Positions 1 through 8,058 of a stretch of DNA of 35,312 nucleotides are shown here, piece by piece. Every line of letters starts with the position of its first letter. The first letter of the stretch is position 1. The notes beneath the pieces are model-generated. The model did not search any database and was not told the DNA's origin. It saw only the letters and a list, made by a program, of their open reading frames with translations. The position numbers and the translations under genes are program-made. The stretch comes from Clostridium sp. SM-530-WT-3G (GTDB lineage: Bacteria > Bacillota > Clostridia > Clostridiales > Clostridiaceae), in contig NZ_JABAGC010000037.1 in NCBI RefSeq assembly GCF_012843905.1, positions 1 to 35,312 of the forward strand, read 5' to 3'.

Positions 1-44
1 ATAAGTGTTTCTAAATTTTTATAATCAATATCATTTTCTATCAA
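1..44 (-). CDS. 5' end of an unidentified minus-strand gene (partial)
   Basis: Reading leftward, a GAGGTG ribosome binding site (56-51) stands six bases before a TTG codon at 44. An open frame (MIENDIDYKNLETL...) then runs off the left edge. An in-frame GTG at 53 is a less likely start because nothing precedes it as a binding site. Only about 14 residues are visible, so no family can be assigned. Small sporulation phosphatases of the Spo0E type often start with such charged short helices, but that is only a guess. The gene would be divergent from the glycan genes to the right. Confidence 0.35.
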   Translation of the reverse strand, partial: MIENDIDYKNLETL

Positions 45-91
45 TTTATTCACCTCGTTTAGATCATTGCCACAAAATGTGAATAATATAC

Positions 92-114
92 AAAACAACA
101 TTTTTTAAAAACAG
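92..114 (+). repeat. Dispersed 23-bp repeat, copy A
   Basis: A 23-bp element with the pattern AAAACAACA-T6-AAAAACAG. It differs by one base from copy B (7122-7144) and by one base from copy C (29981-30003, opposite strand). A more diverged copy D lies at 30088-30108. This copy sits in the 45-340 non-coding gap left of the glycan locus. Beyond it I see no convincing promoter or RNA in that gap. Confidence 0.55.
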
Positions 115-340
115 CCCTATATGCAAAAAGATATATAGTATATATGAAGTAGCATAAAGAGTTAAGAAATTATAAACATTAGAGAATATGAGGTAAATAT
201 TAGGCTTTAAATTTGTGTAACATAATTAGGCATTATGAATAATATGTATTGTGAGAAAAATTATTGGTAAATATTAAATAAAAAGAAATATTGATAATTA
301 ACTATTGGAAAAATGAATTATAAAAATGGAGGTACCAAGG

Positions 341-1105
341 ATGAAAGTTGTAATTCTAGCAGGGGGTAAGGGTATTAGAATGAGTCAGCTTACTCAGAAT
401 ACTCCAAAGCCTTTATGTGAAGTTGGCGGAATGCCTATATTATGGCATATTATGAAAATTTATAATCAGTATGGATTCAATGATTTTATGTTTTTATTAG
501 GCTATAAAGGAGAAAAAATAAAAGAGTATTTTGTTGACTATAGTTGGAAGAGAAGTAGTTTTACTTTAGATTTATCCAGTGGAAGTATAGATTTATATTC
601 TAAGCCTGAACCATGGAAGATAAGCTTTATTGATACAGGTCTTGATACACTTACTGGAGGAAGAATAAAGAAAGCACAGGAATACATTGGAAATGAAAGA
701 TTCATGCTTACTTATGGAGATGGTCTTGCAGATATTAATATTGATGAACTTTTAGAATTCCACAAAAAGCAAGGAAAGATAGCTACAGTTACAGGAATTT
801 ATAAAAAAAGCCAGTATGGAATTCTTACTGTAGAAGATGGTATGGCTAAATCATTTGAAGAAAAGAAGAATACTGAAGGAATAATTAATGGTGGATTTTT
901 TATTTTTGAACCAGAAATTTTTGATTATATTGATGATGATCCAAATTGTATTTTAGAGCAGACACCTCTAAAAAAATTGGTTAAAGATAATGAGCTTTCA
1001 GTTTACATTCATAATGGATTCTGGACAGCTATGGATACTTTAAATGATATAAATAATGTAAATAAACTATGGAATGAAGGAAAGGCAGTGTGGAAAACAT
1101 GGTAG
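341..1105 (+). CDS. rfbF: Glucose-1-phosphate cytidylyltransferase
   Basis: Makes CDP-glucose from CTP and glucose-1-phosphate, the entry step to CDP-activated deoxysugars for surface glycans. The 254-residue protein begins [16 protein letters not shown], the nucleotidyltransferase signature (GG-x-G-x-R), followed by [19 protein letters not shown] as in RfbF. GDGLADI carries a likely metal-binding aspartate. Length matches the family (about 257). An ATG at 326 is also open, but GGAGG at 328-332 is the binding site for the ATG at 341, eight bases away, so 341 is chosen. The end overlaps the next gene by 16 bases, suggesting translational coupling. Family assignment is firm; the final sugar product is not visible here. 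Confidence 0.9.
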   Translation: MKVVILAGGKGIRMSQLTQNTPKPLCEVGGMPILWHIMKIYNQYGFNDFMFLLGYKGEKIKEYFVDYSWKRSSFTLDLSSGSIDLYSKPEPWKISFIDTGLDTLTGGRIKKAQEYIGNERFMLTYGDGLADINIDELLEFHKKQGKIATVTGIYKKSQYGILTVEDGMAKSFEEKKNTEGIINGGFFIFEPEIFDYIDDDPNCILEQTPLKKLVKDNELSVYIHNGFWTAMDTLNDINNVNKLWNEGKAVWKTW

Positions 1106-2172
1106 AGAAAAATACAAAAGATAAATTATTAAGTAAAGAAGTGTTAGGTAAAGAATTTATGAGTGATTCTAAAGAGTATAAAAGTTCTGCTGAAATAGAA
1201 GAAAAAAATAAGTTCTGGAAGGGTAGAAATGTATTTGTTACAGGAGGAACAGGTTTTTTAGGTAGTTATCTTGTTAAAAAGTTAGTTGACTTTGGTGCCA
1301 ATGTTACTGTATTAATAAGAGATTATATTCCAAAATCTAATATGTATACTGGTGATAAATACAAGAAAATCAATGCAGTAAATGGAAGCCTTGAAGATTA
1401 TGATGTGATTGAAAGGGCACTTGGGGAATATGAAATAGATACAGTATTTCACTTGGCAGCACAGGCTATTGTAGGAGTTGCAAATAGAAATCCACTAGGA
1501 ACATTTAAAGCAAATATTGAAGGAACATGGAACATTTTAGAAGCATCAAGAAGAAGCCCATTAATTAAAGAAGTTATTGTTGCATCTAGTGATAAGGCTT
1601 ATGGAGATCAGATAAATTTACCTTATGATGAAACAATGCCTCTTCAGGGGAAACATCCTTATGATGTATCTAAAAGCTGTACAGATTTAATTTCTCAAAC
1701 TTACTATGAAACTTATAAGTTGCCAGTATGTATTACTAGATGTGGTAACCTTTATGGGGGAGGAGATTTAAATTTTAATAGGATAATTCCACAGACAATT
1801 CAATCTGTATTAAATAATGAAGCACCTGTAATAAGAAGTGATGGTAGTTTTATTCGTGATTATTTTTATGTTGAGGATGCAGTTGATGCATATATGACAC
1901 TTGCAGAAAATATAGAAAAACTAGGTTTGGGTGGACATGCATTTAATTTTAGTAATGAAATACAGATGACAGTATTAGAACTTGTAAATAAAATCCTTGA
2001 ATTAATGGAAAGCCCATTGAAACCAGTAATATTGAATCAAGGAAGTAATGAAATTAAACATCAGTATTTATGTGCAGAAAAAGCAAGAAATATATTAGGA
2101 TGGACTCCTAATTATACTATTGATGAGGGGTTGAAAAAGACTATAGATTGGTATAAGGATTTCTTGAAATAA
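1090..2172 (+). CDS. rfbG: CDP-glucose 4,6-dehydratase-like SDR sugar enzyme
   Basis: Extended short-chain dehydrogenase fold acting on a nucleotide sugar. By position directly after the cytidylyltransferase it probably converts CDP-glucose to CDP-4-keto-6-deoxyglucose in the cytoplasm. The NAD-binding motif [12 protein letters not shown] lies near residues 51-62, VFHLAAQA near 120, SSDKAYGD near 165, and the catalytic tyrosine-lysine pair in HPYDVSKS near 190. A charged 43-residue leader before the Rossmann fold is longer than usual. The GTG at 1090 is used with GAAGGAAAGG upstream; the ATG at 1099 is a possible alternative start. The active-site motif is not the classic RfbG one in every position, so a related epimerase or dehydratase remains possible. 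Confidence 0.75.
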   Translation: MENMVEKNTKDKLLSKEVLGKEFMSDSKEYKSSAEIEEKNKFWKGRNVFVTGGTGFLGSYLVKKLVDFGANVTVLIRDYIPKSNMYTGDKYKKINAVNGSLEDYDVIERALGEYEIDTVFHLAAQAIVGVANRNPLGTFKANIEGTWNILEASRRSPLIKEVIVASSDKAYGDQINLPYDETMPLQGKHPYDVSKSCTDLISQTYYETYKLPVCITRCGNLYGGGDLNFNRIIPQTIQSVLNNEAPVIRSDGSFIRDYFYVEDAVDAYMTLAENIEKLGLGGHAFNFSNEIQMTVLELVNKILELMESPLKPVILNQGSNEIKHQYLCAEKARNILGWTPNYTIDEGLKKTIDWYKDFLK

Positions 2173-2200
2173 AATGCATTTAAACAAAGGGGGGAATCAT

Positions 2201-3118
2201 ATGTCAAATAATATATTTTGTACTGTGTTATCTCATAAAAGATTAATTCAGGCGGTAGCAGCTTATTTATCTTTATCAAAGGTAGTGGATGACTTTAAAG
2301 TATATGTCCTTTGTGTTGATTATAGATCTTATGATTTTATAAAACAGTTCAATTTACCTAATGTAATTCTCATAAAAATTAATGAATTGAATAGAATTGA
2401 TGTTATTAATTTAAAGAATACTCGTAAGTTGAACCAGTATTGCTGGACTTTAAAACCTGTATTTATAAATTATGTTCTTGAGCATAGTAGTGACATAGAA
2501 AGAGTTATTTATATTGATGCGGATTTATTTTTCTTACAAAATCCAGAAATAATAATTAAAAATCAGCCTGATAGTTCTGTGCTTATATCTGATGGCAAGA
2601 TATTTTTATCAAAGAAGCCAAATGACTTTGTTCATTATGTTCAGGATATTACCGGAAATTACAATTCTGGGCTTATAATATTTAAAAAAGATATAAATGG
2701 AATTATGTGTGCTAGATGGTGGGACAAGATGTGTATAAATGCATGTACTCAAAATCCAGAAGGAAATACTTTTGGTGATCAAAAATATTTAGACAATATG
2801 CCTGAGTTATTTGATAATGTTGGAGAAATAACAACTCCAGGAGTTAATATAGGCCATTGGAATTATCAAAAGTATAAATTCACCATTAAAGATAATGAAA
2901 TAATGGTAAATAATTATAAGCTCATTGTTTATCATTTTAGTGGATTTAGAATAATAAATGAAAATGATATTATACAAATTCATGAAAAAGATAGAACAAA
3001 TATGCCCTTTATTTATGATATATACAAGAGATTTCTTAGGAATATAATTGAAGAAATTAAAAAAAATGATTCTAGGTATACAGATTTCTTCATTACGACT
3101 GATATAGAAAGTAATTAA
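2201..3118 (+). CDS. Glycosyltransferase, GT8-like (paralogue of 4365-5312)
   Basis: Probable nucleotide-sugar glycosyltransferase of 305 residues acting in the cytoplasm on a surface glycan. A DxD-type metal-binding motif is visible in YIDADLFFLQNPE. Later blocks NYNSGLIIFKKD, FGDQKYLDNMPELFDNV and YHFSGF are shared, in order, with the gene at 4365-5312, so the two are paralogues. An upstream ATG at 2174 is open, but the run AAAGGGGGG at 2187-2194 is a strong binding site for the ATG at 2201, which is therefore the start. It lies 28 bases after the dehydratase stop, in the same operon. Donor and acceptor sugars cannot be told from sequence. Confidence 0.72.
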   Translation: MSNNIFCTVLSHKRLIQAVAAYLSLSKVVDDFKVYVLCVDYRSYDFIKQFNLPNVILIKINELNRIDVINLKNTRKLNQYCWTLKPVFINYVLEHSSDIERVIYIDADLFFLQNPEIIIKNQPDSSVLISDGKIFLSKKPNDFVHYVQDITGNYNSGLIIFKKDINGIMCARWWDKMCINACTQNPEGNTFGDQKYLDNMPELFDNVGEITTPGVNIGHWNYQKYKFTIKDNEIMVNNYKLIVYHFSGFRIINENDIIQIHEKDRTNMPFIYDIYKRFLRNIIEEIKKNDSRYTDFFITTDIESN

Positions 3119-3139
3119 TAAGTATGGGAGAGAGCAATT

Positions 3140-4303
3140 ATGAGAGCAAGTATTATTATTCCAGCTTTCAATTCTGAAGAAAGATTATATTATAATTTAT
3201 TGTCATTAAATAATCAGGACTGTAGTTTTAATGATTTTGAAGTGGTAATTGTAGATAATGGTTCTGCTGATAATACAGCTAGTATGGTTAGAGGATTTAT
3301 AAAGAATGCAAGGTTTAATATAAAATTTCAAAGACTTAATGAAAATAAAGGAATAGCAAGAGGGAGAAATACAGCAATAAAAATGGCAGAAGGTGATATA
3401 CTAATATTTCATGATAGTGATATGATTGCACCAAGAGATTTTGTAACACGTCATTTGAAGAACCATGAGGAAAAAAATATAGTAGTCTGTGGTGTACCTT
3501 GGAAGAGAATAATTACCTTTTATTATAATGAGCTTGAAAAGAAAGATAAAGACTATGATGGATTAAAATATATTAAAAATGCTTATAATAAAACTGAAAA
3601 AGCACCAATTCTAAATAAATATTTAATTATGAATGGGATGTATGAGAAGTATGTGTTTGATTTACATGGAAACTTTATTGATGGAGTTAAAGAAATAATA
3701 AAAAAATATGGTAATAATTTAGCACATTATAGTATTCCATGGAGATTATTTATTACAAACAATGCATCGGTTGAACGTGAAAATGTGATAAATGTAGGTA
3801 TGTTTGATGAACAGATTGTGGGATATGGATTTGAAGATTATGACCTGGGGATAAGGCTTTATAAGTCAGGTGGAAAATTCATTTTTGATGATAAAATAGC
3901 AAGTGCACATCAAGAGCATCCAAGCAATATAAGGGTAAATGAATATAATGAAAATACAAGATATATATGTAATAAATACAATAATATATACTTTATAGAT
4001 GTGATTTTAGTATGCATAAGTTACTTAACATCAATAAATCAAATTACTCTAAATGAACTAGTACAAGATATTGATACGATGCTTGAAGATAGATCATTTG
4101 ATTATATATTAAATATGTTCTTAAATTTGCTACAATTTCAAAGAAAAAAATCTTTTAATGAAGATTTAACCTCAAGCTTGTTTTATATAAGTAATATAAA
4201 TGTAATTGAGGTATTTAAAGAAATAAATATGATTGAAGATATATTTGGATTTAAATATTTTGCAAGAGCAATGGTTGCACTTATTAAAGATATATTTGGA
4301 TAA
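3140..4303 (+). CDS. Family 2 glycosyltransferase
   Basis: GT-A fold transferase of 387 residues. It opens MRASIIIPAFNSEERL, with VVIVDNGSADNT near residue 40, the metal-binding HDSDMIAP near residue 95, and a C-terminal galactosyltransferase-like block GFEDYDLGIRLYKSGG near residue 235, where the ED pair is the usual catalytic base region. About 130 further residues at the C-terminus match nothing I recognise. GGGAGAG precedes the ATG. It lies 21 bases after one GT8-like gene and 61 before the other, so all three probably act in sequence on one glycan. There are no membrane helices, so it should be soluble or peripheral. Confidence 0.82.
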   Translation: MRASIIIPAFNSEERLYYNLLSLNNQDCSFNDFEVVIVDNGSADNTASMVRGFIKNARFNIKFQRLNENKGIARGRNTAIKMAEGDILIFHDSDMIAPRDFVTRHLKNHEEKNIVVCGVPWKRIITFYYNELEKKDKDYDGLKYIKNAYNKTEKAPILNKYLIMNGMYEKYVFDLHGNFIDGVKEIIKKYGNNLAHYSIPWRLFITNNASVERENVINVGMFDEQIVGYGFEDYDLGIRLYKSGGKFIFDDKIASAHQEHPSNIRVNEYNENTRYICNKYNNIYFIDVILVCISYLTSINQITLNELVQDIDTMLEDRSFDYILNMFLNLLQFQRKKSFNEDLTSSLFYISNINVIEVFKEINMIEDIFGFKYFARAMVALIKDIFG

Positions 4304-4364
4304 GGCTAATGCTGGATTTATTAAAGTATAGATAACAAAAATTGCTTGAAAGGAGTATATTTAT

Positions 4365-5312
4365 ATGAAAAAATATCACTTTACCATGATTTTATCTGAA
4401 GTGCATTTATTTAAAGCTCTAGCTATGTATATTTCTTTTAAAAAGCATTGTACAAGCTTTGAATTATTTATTCTCTGCATGTCTGATAAAGTTTATGATA
4501 TATTGAAAAAAATAAATTTTGAAAATGTTAAAGTATTTCATTACAGTGAATTAGAAAAAGATAATTATGAGTTATATAGAGCAAAATCAAATAGGACATT
4601 CCATGAATACTGTTGGACTATGAAATCTGTGTTTTTAGATTATATTATTAATAGATACAATGAGGCATATTATTATGCACATGTAGATGCAGATTTATTC
4701 TTGTTTAATAATATTGACTTATTATTTGGTGAAAATCCAGAAGCATCAATATTATTAACTGAACATTATAATTCAAAGGAATTTGAGCATTATTATAATC
4801 TTACAGGAAAGTTTAATACAGGTTTTGTAGGATTTAAAAATAACAGTGAGGGAAGAACAGCAATAAGAATTTGGAAAGATAAATGTCTTGAAAAATGTAC
4901 TGGAGAGTATGATACAGTAAATAAGACATTTGGAGATCAAAGGTATGTAGAAGAATGGCCAGATGTATTTAAAAATGTTCATGTTATAAAATCAATTGGA
5001 GCAAATACAGCCTTTTGGAATGTAAAAAATTATAAAGTAAGACAGATTAATAATACTGTATATGTTAATAATACACCTTTGATTTTTTATCATTTTTCGG
5101 CTTTTTGCATTATAGGACCACAAGAAGCAGAGCTTTGTTCATTTTATAAAATAGAGGATAAAGATTTATTAAAATATGTTTATAGTCCATATGTAAAATG
5201 TATATTTGAAGGTGCATCAGCAGTTTTAGCTCAGTTTCCTAATTTTGATACAGGCTTTGTAAATAGAATTGTGTTGGGAGATATTAAGAATTATATATTT
5301 GTAGATATTTAG
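4365..5312 (+). CDS. Glycosyltransferase, GT8-like (paralogue of 2201-3118)
   Basis: 315-residue probable glycosyltransferase. The metal-binding motif is HVDADLFLFNNID, near residue 108. Shared blocks with the paralogue at 2201-3118 include EYCWTMKSVFLDYI, KFNTGFVGFKNN, FGDQRYVEEWPDVFKNV, GANTAFWNVKNYK and LIFYHFSAF. Similarity is spread over the full length, which points to an old duplication followed by insertion of the GT2 gene between the copies. AAAGGAG stands before the ATG. It is the last gene of the locus and is followed by two hairpins. Substrate unknown. Confidence 0.72.
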   Translation: MKKYHFTMILSEVHLFKALAMYISFKKHCTSFELFILCMSDKVYDILKKINFENVKVFHYSELEKDNYELYRAKSNRTFHEYCWTMKSVFLDYIINRYNEAYYYAHVDADLFLFNNIDLLFGENPEASILLTEHYNSKEFEHYYNLTGKFNTGFVGFKNNSEGRTAIRIWKDKCLEKCTGEYDTVNKTFGDQRYVEEWPDVFKNVHVIKSIGANTAFWNVKNYKVRQINNTVYVNNTPLIFYHFSAFCIIGPQEAELCSFYKIEDKDLLKYVYSPYVKCIFEGASAVLAQFPNFDTGFVNRIVLGDIKNYIFVDI

Positions 5313-5352
5313 ATTATAGATTTTCATAATATCAAAATATTTTATTTATTTT

Positions 5353-5396
5353 AGGCAGTACTTAGAATAATATCTAAGTATTGTCTTTATTTTATG
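5353..5396 (+). terminator. Rho-independent terminator of the glycan operon
   Basis: Arms 5353-5366 (AGGCAGTACTTAGA) and 5373-5386 pair over about 14 bp with G-U pairs, followed by the T-rich TTTATTTTA. The T run is interrupted, so termination may be partial. Confidence 0.65.
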
Positions 5397-5409
5397 TTAT
5401 TACAAGGAT

Positions 5410-5449
5410 AGAGAAAATATTAGTATATCAGAATAATAATATTTTCTCT
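5410..5449. other. Second hairpin, 13-bp perfect arms
   Basis: AGAGAAAATATTA (5410-5422) and its exact complement (5437-5449) flank a 14-base loop. The T run inside the right arm could support back-up termination in either direction, or the palindrome could be an operator before selO. A looser repeat (AAATGAATT / AATTCATTT) follows around 5463-5503. Confidence 0.4.
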
Positions 5450-5597
5450 TGTGCAAAATATAAATGAATTTTAAATTAAACCTATAAAATAAATTCATTT
5501 GAATTATATAATTGTAGAATCTAAGAAAAAGAAAAGAAGATATAAATAATGATGCCTACAATTTATACTTTTATATTCAAATGATAAAGGAGAAAGT

Positions 5598-7109
5598 ATG
5601 GATAACAAAAGAGTAAAATTAGAAAATACATATATTAGTTTGCCAGAAATTTTTTATTCAAAGCAAAATCCTAGTGTAGTTCCAAGTCCTGAAATGATTA
5701 TATTTAATGATAGACTTGCTGATGAATTAGGGATAAATAAAGATTTTATGAAATCACAAGAAGGTATAAATATACTTGCAGGTAACAAGGTCTTAGAAAA
5801 TACTACACCTATTGCAGAAGCATATGCAGGACATCAGTTCGGATATTTTACAATGCTTGGAGATGGAAGAGCTGTACTTCTTGGAGAAGTAGTTACTGAC
5901 GATGAAAAGCGATTTGATCTTCAGCTTAAGGGAAGTGGAAAGACACCTTATTCAAGGGGTGGTGATGGAAAAGCAGCTTTAGGTCCTATGCTTAGAGAAT
6001 ATATAATAAGTGAAGGGATGTATAATCTTGGAATCAAGACAACTAGAAGTCTTGCTGTACTTAAAACAGGTAAAATTGTATATAGAGATACTGAACTTGA
6101 TGGTGCAATACTTGCACGTATTGCTGAAAGTCATATACGTGTAGCAACTTTTGAGTATGCAGCAAGATTTGGACGTGAAGAAGATGTAAAATCACTTGCT
6201 GATTATACTATAGAAAGACATTTTAAAGATAAAAATGAGCTTAACAACACTAAGAGTGAGTATATAAACAATCTTAATAAGGATAACAAGTACCTTACTT
6301 TATTGGCTAAGGTAGTAAAAAGACAGGCTGAACTTATAGCAAAATGGCAGCTAGTAGGATTTATCCATGGAGTAATGAATACAGATAATATGTCTATATG
6401 TGGTGAAACTATAGACTATGGCCCATGTGCATTTATGGATACATATGATCCAGATACAGTTTTTAGTTCTATTGATATATATGGAAGATACGCATATAAA
6501 AATCAGCCTAAGATGGCAGTATGGAACTTATCGCAATTTGCAGAAACATTATTGCCGTTAATAAATGAAGAAAATCATAATGATGAAGATATGGATGAAA
6601 CAATTAAGACAGTTGAAAAGGTATTAAGTGCATTTACAATATTATATGAAAATACATGGATGTCTGGAATGAGAAAAAAGCTTGGATTATTTAATGAAGA
6701 GGAAAATGATAAAGTAATAATAAATGAGTTTTTAGATATTATGAAAGAAAATAAAGCTGATTATACTAATACTTTTTATTATCTTACAACTGGATATGTA
6801 GAAAATTTACCTTTTGTTGCTACAGAAAGGTTTACTAAATGGTATGCATTATGGAGTGATAGATTAAAGAGACAGAATGAATCGATGAGTGAAGTCAGAG
6901 AGCTTATGGAAAATAACAATCCAGCAATAATCCCTAGAAATTACAGAGTAGAGGAAGCTTTAGCAGATGCTCAAAAAGGTAATTATAAAACTATGGAATC
7001 ATTATTAGAGGTTCTCAAAAATCCCTATAATTATTCTGAAGTAAATAAAGATTATGTTAAAGTGCCTGAGAATTTAAGTTGTGGATATAAAACTTATTGT
7101 GGAACATAG
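5598..7109 (+). CDS. selO: SelO family protein adenylyltransferase (pseudokinase AMPylator)
   Basis: Transfers AMP from ATP to protein hydroxyl groups; in studied bacteria SelO acts on redox and metabolic proteins under oxidative stress. The 503-residue protein keeps the family signature [20 protein letters not shown] (71-93 region), the phosphate-binding lysine K111 in [13 protein letters not shown]134 in REYIISEG, and the inverted active site D263/N264 in [10 protein letters not shown] with D273 in ETIDYGP. These match the spacing of the characterised Pseudomonas enzyme (D252/N253/D262). The tail ends [10 protein letters not shown], with two cysteines where animal SelO has selenocysteine, consistent with redox control. 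AAAGGAG precedes the ATG. It appears to be transcribed alone. Confidence 0.93.
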   Translation: MDNKRVKLENTYISLPEIFYSKQNPSVVPSPEMIIFNDRLADELGINKDFMKSQEGINILAGNKVLENTTPIAEAYAGHQFGYFTMLGDGRAVLLGEVVTDDEKRFDLQLKGSGKTPYSRGGDGKAALGPMLREYIISEGMYNLGIKTTRSLAVLKTGKIVYRDTELDGAILARIAESHIRVATFEYAARFGREEDVKSLADYTIERHFKDKNELNNTKSEYINNLNKDNKYLTLLAKVVKRQAELIAKWQLVGFIHGVMNTDNMSICGETIDYGPCAFMDTYDPDTVFSSIDIYGRYAYKNQPKMAVWNLSQFAETLLPLINEENHNDEDMDETIKTVEKVLSAFTILYENTWMSGMRKKLGLFNEEENDKVIINEFLDIMKENKADYTNTFYYLTTGYVENLPFVATERFTKWYALWSDRLKRQNESMSEVRELMENNNPAIIPRNYRVEEALADAQKGNYKTMESLLEVLKNPYNYSEVNKDYVKVPENLSCGYKTYCGT

Positions 7110-7121
7110 TTTATTGGATAA

Positions 7122-7144
7122 AAAACAACATTTATTAAAAACAG
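7122..7144 (+). repeat. Dispersed 23-bp repeat, copy B
   Basis: Same 23-bp element as copy A (92-114), with one T-to-A change, starting 13 bases after the selO stop codon. Confidence 0.55.
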
Positions 7145-7231
7145 AAGAGTATATATTTGATTTCACATGATGGTTGCAATAATTGTGTTAATGTTCTTCA
7201 AGGTAAAATATTTTAATATTATAAATTAATA

Positions 7232-7270
7232 ACCTCTTGAAAGTATATTTATTTTCATGGGGTATTTTTT
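7232..7270 (+). terminator. Probable selO terminator
   Basis: ACCTCTTGAAA (7232-7242) pairs with TTTCATGGGGT (7253-7263) apart from one mismatch and one G-U pair, then ATTTTTT. It lies 120 bases after selO. Further right, a perfect TTGCCA-CTTC-TGGCAA hairpin (7301-7316) has no T run and no known role. The remaining bases of the 7110-7374 gap hold nothing I can name. Confidence 0.55.
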
Positions 7271-7374
7271 ATATCATTAATGAATAGAGTGAAACTATCG
7301 TTGCCACTTCTGGCAATACTTTAAAATATATAGAATTTTAAAAAATACATTTAAATTTCTTTTATAAACTTAAT

Positions 7375-7402
7375 TTGACATTATTTCTAGGTAATATATA
7401 AT
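7375..7402 (+). promoter_or_regulatory. Sigma-A promoter of marR
   Basis: TTGACA (7375-7380), a 16-base spacer and TATAAT (7397-7402), both perfect consensus hexamers. The -10 lies inside the operator palindrome. Confidence 0.8.
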
Positions 7403-7425
7403 AGTTAGTGTGCTAAGTATTATAT
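7396..7425. promoter_or_regulatory. MarR operator palindrome over the -10
   Basis: Arms ATATAATAGTTAG (7396-7408) and CTAAGTATTATAT (7413-7425) are complementary at 12 of 13 positions around TGTG. The dyad covers the -10 and the expected transcription start, so a bound MarR dimer would block its own promoter. Binding is inferred from position and symmetry. Confidence 0.7.
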
Positions 7426-7525
7426 ATGAATATATTGAATTCTTTGTTATAGCTTTAAATATAAGTTTATTTGATGAGCTATTTATTTTTTATCAATTAT
7501 ATACGGTTTTAAGGAGGCAATTATT

Positions 7526-7966
7526 ATGAAAAAAAAATTAAGACTGAGTCTTCTTTTAAAAATAGTAAATAATTTATTTGAACGAGAATTGAACAATAAA
7601 ATATCTTCAATAGATTTAACAAGAACACAATGTTCAGTATTAGGATATCTTAATAGAAATAGAGACAAGGAGATTAATCCTTGCCATATTGAAAAAGAAT
7701 TCAATCTGAAAAAACCAACTGTAACAGGTATATTAAAAAGACTTGAAGAGAAGGGTTTCGTATTAATTGAGCAAAGTAAAACTGATAAAAGATACAAGCA
7801 TATTAAATTAACTAGTAAAAATGATGAAGTGGATAAAATAATGAGAAAGAACTTAATTGAATGCGAAAAAGTTTTGTATGAAGGATTATCTGAGGATGAT
7901 AAAAAAGAATTATACAGAATTTTAGAGAAAATGATGGACAACCTATTGGCTAATAATAACCAATAG
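7526..7966 (+). CDS. MarR family transcriptional regulator
   Basis: 146-residue winged-helix regulator. RTQCSVLGYLNRN marks the first recognition-domain helix, KEFNLKKPTVTGILKRLEEKGFV (split here by function) the helix-turn-helix, and QSKTDKRYKHIKLT the wing with the DKR signature. It probably binds the palindrome over its own promoter as a dimer and controls the two ABC genes that follow 92 bases downstream, with no terminator between. Repression lifted by an exporter substrate is the usual arrangement. AAGGAGG stands 10 bases before the ATG. There are no Cys pairs suggesting redox sensing. Confidence 0.88.
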   Translation: MKKKLRLSLLLKIVNNLFERELNNKISSIDLTRTQCSVLGYLNRNRDKEINPCHIEKEFNLKKPTVTGILKRLEEKGFVLIEQSKTDKRYKHIKLTSKNDEVDKIMRKNLIECEKVLYEGLSEDDKKELYRILEKMMDNLLANNNQ

Positions 7967-8058
7967 TGAAAATGATTCATACATAGTTTAGGAAGGTCTA
8001 TTGATTTTAGATATAAATAATACAACATTAAATTTAGTAAAGAGAGGAGTATATATTT

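Noticed and set aside
7483..8028. A 181-codon minus-strand frame opposite marR
   Set aside because: The plus-strand MarR protein has full family motifs and a good binding site. The antisense product is an unlikely Leu/Phe/Ser-rich chain.
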